Shown: one piece after another, positions 43,645 to 48,505 of the stretch
How the letters are laid out: the number at the start of each line of letters is the position of its first letter
How positions within the stretch are numbered: the stretch's first letter is position 1
Assembly: GCA_900113385.1 (NCBI GenBank)
Contig: FOPE01000022.1
Span: forward strand, 1-48,505
Direction: 5' to 3'
DNA: 48,505 bases
From: Lachnospiraceae bacterium C7
GTDB taxonomy: Bacteria > Bacillota > Clostridia > Lachnospirales > Lachnospiraceae
The notes under the pieces: generated by a model
Seen by the model: only the letters and a program-made list of their open reading frames with translations
Told to the model about the DNA's origin: nothing
Database searches by the model: none
Position numbers and translations under genes: made by a program

Positions 43645-43905
43645 GTGGTGAGTAGTATGATATTATGTATGCTGATAATAACAGGCATAAATTGTTGTAC
43701 AAATAGTAATTTGATAGCAACTTTGGGTATTTCAGCATACGCATCAAAAAAAATAATTGATATTATATCAACAGCTGGAACTGTTTGGAGTGTTGTAGGA
43801 ATAGTTGCGACTATTGCAGGATCAGGTGGAATTGGAGTAGGAGTATTGGCAACAGCAAAGCTTTTGGCGAAAAAATACGGAAGAAAATATGCTGCAAGAT
43901 GGTAA
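43645..43905 (+). CDS. circular bacteriocin precursor (amylocyclicin-like)
   Basis: The 86-residue frame has a hydrophobic, Cys-containing leader and a predicted 64-residue core from Leu23 (nucleotide 43711) to the terminal Trp86. The core begins LIATLGIS, then has KKIIDII, a Gly/Ala/Val-rich middle (VVGIVATIAGSGGIGVG), LATAK and the cationic end KKYGRKYAARW. As I recall it, amylocyclicin (64 residues) shares LGIS, KK.IDII, ATAK and KKYGKKYAA.W at the same places. Leu1 would be joined to Trp64 by a peptide bond. Start choice is unsure: GTG 43645, GTG 43648 (best spaced from GAGAAGG) or ATG 43657, or fusion to the upstream 9-codon frame by -1 shift. The mature peptide would permeabilise membranes of related bacteria. 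Confidence 0.85.
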   Translation: MVSSMILCMLIITGINCCTNSNLIATLGISAYASKKIIDIISTAGTVWSVVGIVATIAGSGGIGVGVLATAKLLAKKYGRKYAARW

Positions 43906-44440
43906 AATAGATAGGAGACGATATCAAAGGAAAAAATTGAAATCTAATCTTAGTGCTGAAATAAAATGGTTTGCTTGGTCGTTAGTTATATACATAATTG
44001 CCAATTTATTGTTTTACAGTTTTATAACAATAGTATTTAAAACACCTAAGTGCACCATTAGTAATCAAACAGCAGGAATAAGTTTTGTTGAAAAAATTGC
44101 AATAAATAATATGAAGAATTTATTTATGTATATTTTATTAGCACCTATTATGCCGATTTTATATTGTTGTGATATTTTTATTACTGATTACAATTTATTT
44201 AGTTTTATAAACAATTATGGATTGATACCATGTTTGTCAAAGATGGACAAACATGGTATATTAGAAAGCATAAATATCGCGTTTTATACAGCAATATCAT
44301 ATAGGCTTATGGTCTATTTTTATAAATGCGAATATAGGATGAAATCATATTTAAAAAAAATGTATCAATTTAGATATCATATTTTGCTAAGTATTATAAT
44401 GTTATTGATTTCTGCAATTCTGGAGGGTTTACTATATTGA
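43889..44440 (+). CDS. SpoIIM/DUF95-like membrane protein of the circular bacteriocin cluster
   Basis: Circular bacteriocin clusters always include a DUF95/SpoIIM-type membrane protein needed for maturation or secretion. The 183-residue protein has about four to five hydrophobic segments. It also has the family pattern: an INNMKNLFMYILLAPIMP helix, then GLIPCLSKMDKHGILESINI with the HGILE block, and AFYTAISYRL. Sequence identity to known members appears low. It overlaps the precursor gene by 17 bases. The ATG at 43889 has a weak site, and TTG 43937 behind AAAGG is an alternative start that would remove 16 charged residues. Confidence 0.7.
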   Translation: MLQDGKIDRRRYQRKKLKSNLSAEIKWFAWSLVIYIIANLLFYSFITIVFKTPKCTISNQTAGISFVEKIAINNMKNLFMYILLAPIMPILYCCDIFITDYNLFSFINNYGLIPCLSKMDKHGILESINIAFYTAISYRLMVYFYKCEYRMKSYLKKMYQFRYHILLSIIMLLISAILEGLLY

Positions 44441-45069
44441 ATTTACTTGCAAAAAATATTAATAAAGCTTATGAAAACCTCGAAGTTATAATGGATTTTT
44501 CGTATGAATTTGTAGGCGGAAATGTATATAAAATAGAAGGAAGAAATGGAACAGGTAAATCTACGTTATTAAGAATTTTAAGCGGTTTAGAACAATGTGA
44601 AAGTGGAACTATATTGGTTCAAAATCAAAAAAAATTGATTAGCATAGAAGAATATTCCAAAGCCAATAAAATTTTATATCTACCAGACATTGATTTATGT
44701 CAAGAATGGCTTACGATAGAAGAAAATATCGAATGGTTACATGTTATGAGTGGGGTTAAAATGGACGAGACAGTAGAGTTGTATAGAGAATTAAATATTC
44801 TTGAGGAAGATTACAAAAAAGTTGCTGTAGAGTGTTCGTTAGGAACTAGAATGAAAGTTGGATTATCCTTGTTGTATTCACTATATGATTACAAATTAAT
44901 TTTTATAGATGAAACATTAGCACATTTAGATACAATTTTCAGAGAAAAATATCTAAAAAAATTAAAAAATTACGCAAAAAACAAAAACGCAGTTATTTTT
45001 TTGATTGACCACGAAGATATAGATGATAGCAGTATAAAAACAATTAAGTTAGTCAAAGGAGATATATAG
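44437..45069 (+). CDS. ABC-type ATPase of the circular bacteriocin cluster
   Basis: A dedicated ATPase is the third constant component of circular bacteriocin loci and probably powers export and/or immunity together with the DUF95 protein. The 210 residues show Walker A EGRNGTGKST near residue 34, Walker B LIFIDETLAHLD and a His in LIDHED. The signature is degenerate (ECSLGTRMKVGLS instead of LSGGQ), as is frequent in this subgroup. The start is TTG 44437 with GGAGGG nine bases upstream, overlapping the previous stop. Confidence 0.85.
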   Translation: MNLLAKNINKAYENLEVIMDFSYEFVGGNVYKIEGRNGTGKSTLLRILSGLEQCESGTILVQNQKKLISIEEYSKANKILYLPDIDLCQEWLTIEENIEWLHVMSGVKMDETVELYRELNILEEDYKKVAVECSLGTRMKVGLSLLYSLYDYKLIFIDETLAHLDTIFREKYLKKLKNYAKNKNAVIFLIDHEDIDDSSIKTIKLVKGDI

Positions 45070-45080
45070 GGGTCATGAAT

Positions 45081-45539
45081 ATGGAAAGCACTAATAAAAA
45101 AGAATGCAAGAAAAAAGATTTTAATATATGGTTTACTACATTAAACTTTATTATATATTTAGGGTTATATTTAGGGTTATATTTGTGGTGTAATTATACA
45201 ATTATTTTTAATAATAAAAAAATGCATGGGAAAATAGAAGAAGCGTTAAACTTGATTAAAGATGATTTAAAAAATCCAATGTTTTTTGTTATAAGTATAA
45301 TTATCATTCAAGCCATTTGTGTGGTAATCTTAAATTATTTATTATTAAGAGTTGTGATAGGTTTATGCAGATCAAATCATATTAGTCGAGCTAAATCTTT
45401 AAATGTAATTTTCTTAGCTAAATTTGAAAGCTTATTATTTGCTATAATTGTGTCTAATTTATTTAGAAATTCGACAAATTTTAATTTTGATACCTACAAT
45501 TCTTTAACACCTAATTCGTATTTTAAGGTGTTACTATAA
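45081..45539 (+). CDS. small membrane protein of the circular bacteriocin cluster
   Basis: This is not a recognised family. The 152 residues start with a Lys-rich cytoplasmic stretch (NKKECKKKDF). They have a first membrane segment containing the repeat YLGLYLGLYLW, a second (MFFVISIIIIQAICVVIL, continuing NYLLLRVVIGL) and a third (NVIFLAKFESLLFAIIVSNL). It is last in the operon, a place where circular bacteriocin loci carry immunity or accessory membrane proteins, so an immunity role is a reasonable guess. It is larger than the classical 50-60-residue cationic immunity peptides. ATG 45081 is preferred to 45075 because AGGGG is eight bases before it. Confidence 0.6.
   Translation: MESTNKKECKKKDFNIWFTTLNFIIYLGLYLGLYLWCNYTIIFNNKKMHGKIEEALNLIKDDLKNPMFFVISIIIIQAICVVILNYLLLRVVIGLCRSNHISRAKSLNVIFLAKFESLLFAIIVSNLFRNSTNFNFDTYNSLTPNSYFKVLL
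45154..45184 (+). repeat. 12-bp tandem repeat within the membrane protein gene
   Basis: TTATATTTAGGG is repeated about 2.6 times in frame and encodes the repeated YLGL in the first membrane segment. A change in copy number would alter the helix by four residues without breaking the frame. Confidence 0.7.
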
Positions 45540-45582
45540 AAACCGCAATGCCTTGATTTTACTACAGTTTTGGTAAGTGAGG

Positions 45583-45658
45583 TTTCCCTTAGACTTTCCC
45601 TTATGTTATATCCTTTTCCCTTGTGTTACGACACCTCATAAGGGCAAAAATAAGGGAA
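45583..45658. repeat. cluster of TTTCCCTT direct and inverted repeats
   Basis: TTTCCCTTA occurs at 45583-45591 and 45595-45603, TTTCCCTTG at 45615-45623, and the inverse TAAGGG at 45639-45644 and TAAGGGAA at 45651-45658. The sequence just before (CCTTGATTTTACTACAG, then TTTTGGTAAG) resembles the DNA next to integration sites of tyrosine-recombinase elements. It may be an attachment region or old element end; no integrase is present. Confidence 0.45.
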
Positions 45659-45764
45659 GTAAAATCTGGTAACAGCTAATAACATTATATAAATCACATA
45701 ATCGGCTGGAACTGGTTGAGATGCTTCTAAGACTAAAACAGATAAAAGAAAGGACTTTGCAAAT

Positions 45765-46007
45765 ATGAATATCGTACACGCTGAATATAACAAATATCAC
45801 AATACCATAGACATTAATTATTATAATGGCTACATTCTTCGAATTGATTGCGGCAGGGCAGAAGCAGGACTGATTACCACACCAAACTCTCAAAGGATGT
45901 TGGATGCTCTTGCGATTGATAATCCATTAGAATATGTCTGTTTGTATCTTAATTCAGAAATGCAAGATTGGGTAAATGCAGCTGATATGGAATGGTATAA
46001 CACCTAA
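45765..46007 (+). CDS. DUF6061-like small protein
   Basis: The 80-residue acidic protein looks like the DUF6061 family, small proteins of unknown function that I associate with mobile elements of Firmicutes. The pattern HAEYNKYHNTIDINYYNGYI, an Arg-Ile-Asp-Cys strand, then ALAIDNPLEYVCLYLNSEMQ, fits. AAAGGAC lies about ten bases before the ATG. It stands among element remnants. Confidence 0.5.
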   Translation: MNIVHAEYNKYHNTIDINYYNGYILRIDCGRAEAGLITTPNSQRMLDALAIDNPLEYVCLYLNSEMQDWVNAADMEWYNT

Positions 46008-46009
46008 TA

Positions 46010-46111
46010 ATAGAACATCAAAAAGAATTAGGAATTAATACCAACGGTAAGAAGGAAATTCTGAGTATCAATGTAGATGATAACGAAAGTGCTAAATACT
46101 GTCTTTCATAA
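46010..46111 (+). pseudogene. fragment of an IS256-family (Mutator-type) transposase
   Basis: In one frame the sequence reads LGINTNGKKEILSINV, then DDNESAKYCLS and a stop. This matches the internal block of Mutator-type transposases (LGINTDGKKEILG.., DNESAKYWL) next to a catalytic Asp strand. Nothing before or after continues the match, so only about 30 codons remain of a transposase of roughly 400 codons. The element is dead. Confidence 0.75.
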
Positions 46112-46119
46112 AAATGAGC

Positions 46120-46151
46120 AAAGAAAAGCGACCAACATTTCTGTTGATCGC
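46120..46151 (-). terminator. probable terminator of the minus-strand gene pair
   Basis: On the minus strand GCGATCAACA-GAAA-TGTTGGTCGC (one mismatch) is followed by a T-rich TTTTCTTT. It ends transcription coming from the gene at 46284-47042. Confidence 0.6.
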
Positions 46152-46283
46152 CAATTGCTTATTTCAAGAGTTTTTTCGAACTAAGAAGATCATAACCTTC
46201 ATTGTATCAGACAGAAAGCGTAACACATCCTGTTTTCTTAAACTTCAAGTCACTATAGAATATCTCATCCTTTTATCCCCCAA

Positions 46284-47042
46284 TTATTGTTGAGGAAAAA
46301 AGCGAGCATGTGACATTATGTTATGGGTTTCATTAATAAAATAACTATTACTATTCATAATTTCAGATAAAATGCTTATTGACGCTCCAGTTTTATAATT
46401 AGGAGATGTTCTCAATTTAAATAGTCTTTCCCTTGCTTTTTCAAGGATTTTTTGAGATGTATCAATGTAACGATTTGTATTCTGTTCTTCTTCATCAGAA
46501 TGAATTCCAGCAAAGAATTCGTCTCCATTACTCGTTTTTAAGCACCATATATAGCCTTTTATCATACTAACTTCTCTGTCATATGCTCTATTTAGCCCAT
46601 CTAAATCTTGCTCTAATGTAAGCGATGCTTCACCTGCCAAATCATATGAAACTTTCCGATCTCCACTTTCATGAGCTTTCATAATTTCGTTGTATCGATT
46701 TTCGTATGCACTTACTATGGATTTCATAACATCTTCCATACTATATTGTCCTTTTTTGTCCTCAAGAAGTGTATGTCTATTCGCCCTCATTGCAAAAAAA
46801 TGTTCCATTTCAAGCTCATTGGTATCATCAATCGTCACTTCATAAAGTGGTGTATCATCTTTCACTGTATTTTTCTGAACATAAGACTTGTAAGCTGCTA
46901 TTCCTTCTTTCGAAATATCTACTTTTACTGGCACTTGTGGAGAATCACCATTCGTTAGCCCTAAATTTACCTTTTTAGAGTAACGCTGGTCACTATCAAA
47001 TAAATTTATCTTATCATATGATGATGGCGTACATATTTTCAT
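46284..47042 (-). CDS. hypothetical protein
   Basis: The 252-residue soluble protein is not recognised. It is charged, without signal peptide or membrane segment. It has VPVKVDISKEGIAAYKSYVQ near residue 40, an acidic strand (LYEVTIDDTNELEMEHFFAM), then a largely helical region (YSMEDVMKSIVSAYENRYNE, KILEKARERLFKLRTS) that could form coiled coils. ATG 47042 is chosen because GGAGGTGATTGT precedes it; an upstream in-frame ATG at 47087 lies inside the preceding gene. It follows the truncated secreted-protein gene by 16 bases and is probably cotranscribed with it. Confidence 0.6.
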   Translation of the reverse strand: MKICTPSSYDKINLFDSDQRYSKKVNLGLTNGDSPQVPVKVDISKEGIAAYKSYVQKNTVKDDTPLYEVTIDDTNELEMEHFFAMRANRHTLLEDKKGQYSMEDVMKSIVSAYENRYNEIMKAHESGDRKVSYDLAGEASLTLEQDLDGLNRAYDREVSMIKGYIWCLKTSNGDEFFAGIHSDEEEQNTNRYIDTSQKILEKARERLFKLRTSPNYKTGASISILSEIMNSNSYFINETHNIMSHARFFPQQ

Positions 47043-47058
47043 ACAATCACCTCCGAGA

Positions 47059-48168
47059 CTACCAAGTAGTTGGTTCATTTCCATCATAATATGGATAGTA
47101 ATATTTGGTAGCCGTACTGTAAGGTCTGGTAAATGTCATAGAATTACTTCCCGTTGCATATTCATAAAAATAATTAATATGTTCGATGTCGACTAATTTT
47201 CCAGTATTAGGATCTATGAAAACGGTCACAAAATTTAAATCCTTATAGTAATTATTTGCTGCATATGAACCAGTACATCTACAATGTAACTTATAAAACT
47301 TTTCATTAGCCGAATATACAGATAATTCCAATACATTTCCAGATGCTCCAACACCTTTTGAACCTTTCATATAATAAACTGTATCAGGCATTGTCATCCC
47401 ATAATAAATTGCCGTCTCCGCATCCTCAAACATAAACTGATTTTGAAATATTTTTGCCTTTAAATCAGATGCATTATTCATAGAAATATCATATATCTGT
47501 GTACCGGCAGAATTAGAAGCATTAACATTATAGGAATAGCTTATATCTATTGGATTTCCATTAACATACATGCTTCCGCCTGTTGAATCAGTTTGAAATA
47601 TGATACCAGCTTTATCATTAATCATATAGTAGAATGACTTACTATCATTTGCAATTGATGAAATCTTATTCACGTTCAATGTATATGTATTCGTCAAACT
47701 ATAAGTACCATCATTACTATACATATCAATATAATATGTACCTGCATCAAATTGGTATAAGTGTTCCGCTTCTGAGATTTTATAAATACTAGTGGCACTA
47801 TTTTCCTTAGCTACTCCCCAGTTATATGAACCACTGGTAGTTATTTTAAGTATTGCAGGTTTGTCAAGTGTAAACGTATAATAATCATTATCATATGGAT
47901 TATCGATTATGCCTTTTTGGCTAGTTCCCAATACAATTGGTGTAGCTGTTTCTTTAGTATCATTAGATTCGTTGGTTACATCATTAGTCGCATAATATGC
48001 AAACGCAAACTTTCCATTTCCTTCATAGGCACTAATTGCAAAATAGTAAATCCCATTTTGCACTACATCAGTACAAAATTCGCTAACACCTAAGCCAGCC
48101 GTTGCACTTCCCGATATCAATTCAAGAGAAGATGTTTCCTCATTTAACTTAAATAGATATATATCCAC
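47059..48168 (-). CDS. 5'-truncated extracellular protein with PPC-like beta domains
   Basis: The remaining 369 residues resemble repeated prepeptidase-C-terminal (PPC)-type beta-sandwich modules. A partial first unit (DIYLFKLNEETSSLELISGS through GIYYFAISAYEG) is followed by a complete second one (NDTKETATPIVLGTSQKGII, NPYDNDYYTFTLDKPAILKI, DAGTYYIDMYSNDG). A Tyr/Asn-rich C-terminal domain of unknown type completes it. There is no signal peptide. The GTG at 48168 has no ribosome binding site. Upstream in frame the coding sense continues for only three or four codons (QVDV) before a TAA. The 5' part was therefore probably lost at an insertion junction near 48177, making this a likely pseudogene. 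Confidence 0.6.
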   Translation of the reverse strand: MDIYLFKLNEETSSLELISGSATAGLGVSEFCTDVVQNGIYYFAISAYEGNGKFAFAYYATNDVTNESNDTKETATPIVLGTSQKGIIDNPYDNDYYTFTLDKPAILKITTSGSYNWGVAKENSATSIYKISEAEHLYQFDAGTYYIDMYSNDGTYSLTNTYTLNVNKISSIANDSKSFYYMINDKAGIIFQTDSTGGSMYVNGNPIDISYSYNVNASNSAGTQIYDISMNNASDLKAKIFQNQFMFEDAETAIYYGMTMPDTVYYMKGSKGVGASGNVLELSVYSANEKFYKLHCRCTGSYAANNYYKDLNFVTVFIDPNTGKLVDIEHINYFYEYATGSNSMTFTRPYSTATKYYYPYYDGNEPTTW

Positions 48169-48242
48169 ATCAACCTGTTATGAAGTGACCTTTGTCAAGT
48201 GTAAATTGCAAAAATCACCACATTTCCTTTCTTTTAAATTTT

Positions 48243-48457
48243 AACACTGGGTACAGAGGTAGAACCTCAGACTAACAGTCCCCGGCCTTGGCCACTCTGT
48301 TATACGTGGATTGATTACCAACAGGTCAATGGTCCGCCGTGAATCTTGCCGTCTCCTAGCGTGAATCAAAATATATATAATATAATGTCAACAGAGGTTG
48401 ATCGCAAATAATTCGGACCTTAGAATGCTCCAAGGCTCTACCTCTGTATCCAGTGTT
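48243..48457. mobile_element. 215-bp element with 24-bp terminal inverted repeats (MITE-like or structured RNA)
   Basis: The left end AACACTGGGTACAGAGGTAG (48243 on, 24 bases) and the right end (48434-48457), read on the other strand as AACACTGGATACAGAGGTAG, are inverted copies with two mismatches. Inside are small dyads (GAGG-TAGAA-CCTC, GACT-AAC-AGTC, GGCCTTGGCC), and its GC content is visibly above the surroundings. No open frame of useful length is present. Target duplications are not obvious. It lies just outside the truncated gene, so it belongs to the sequence that disrupted it. The bases 48169-48242 hold no gene I can support. Confidence 0.55.
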
Positions 48458-48505
48458 GATTAGTTATTTTTAGCAGATAAAATCTGACAAAGTCAGTTTC
48501 TTCTG

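Overview
The window looks like chromosomal DNA of a low-GC, Gram-positive anaerobe of the Clostridia, most probably a Lachnospiraceae relative. The evidence is the strongly A+T-rich sequence, AGGAGG-type ribosome binding sites, clostridial 2[4Fe-4S] ferredoxin, DUF951, PucR-type regulator, gene orders shared with Bacillus/Clostridia (speA/yaaO-gmk-yaaR-holB-ricT-trmN6-rsmI; rpsF-ssb-rpsR; gdpP-rplI-dnaB; tsaC-ywlE-like-upp; atpZ-I-B-E-F-H-A-G-D-C) and an ATP synthase c subunit carrying the full Na+-binding signature. The genus cannot be fixed from the sequence alone.

Layout. 1-6.5 kb: a small unknown gene, trmB, a secreted D,D-carboxypeptidase, an ArgR-like protein, DAHP synthase and the Mg2+ channel mgtE. 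mgtE has a long leader containing a 36-codon open frame. 6.5-8.15 kb: an AbiEi/AbiEii-type pair with a palindrome inside its promoter; the AbiEii protein has lost the usual nucleotidyltransferase residues. 8.2-14.9 kb: a tight housekeeping run for replication and RNA modification, including a RicT with a very long Asn-rich tail. 14.9-18.1 kb: initiator tRNA, a KtrA-like RCK protein, DUF951 and sirtuin on the minus strand, then rpsF-ssb-rpsR. 18.2-25.7 kb: a PucR regulator, an NfeD/SPFH pair and gdpP-rplI-dnaB. 25.8-30.2 kb: ferredoxin, a Ser-rich surface protein, tsaC, a phosphatase-like protein without its catalytic residues, upp, dCMP deaminase and an RNA-like long hairpin. 30.3-37.6 kb: the complete F-type ATP synthase operon. 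37.8-39.9 kb: a GH120 beta-xylosidase-like enzyme.

40-45.5 kb is accessory DNA and holds the most interesting system: a probable circular (head-to-tail) bacteriocin locus. It contains a precursor whose predicted 64-residue core ends in Trp and closely resembles amylocyclicin, a SpoIIM/DUF95-like membrane protein, a dedicated ATPase and a small membrane protein. Directly upstream is a lactococcin-972-group-type ABC permease/ATPase pair. The precursor appears split: a well-placed ribosome binding site starts a 9-codon frame that runs into an A-AAA-AAA slippery string, and a -1 shift there would join it to the bacteriocin frame.

45.5-48.5 kb is mosaic. It holds clustered TTTCCCTT repeats, a DUF6061-like gene, a fragment of an IS256-family transposase, two minus-strand genes of unknown function (the upstream one cut off at its 5' end), and a 215-bp element with 24-bp inverted ends that looks like a MITE or structured RNA. 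No rRNA, CRISPR array or intact transposase was seen.
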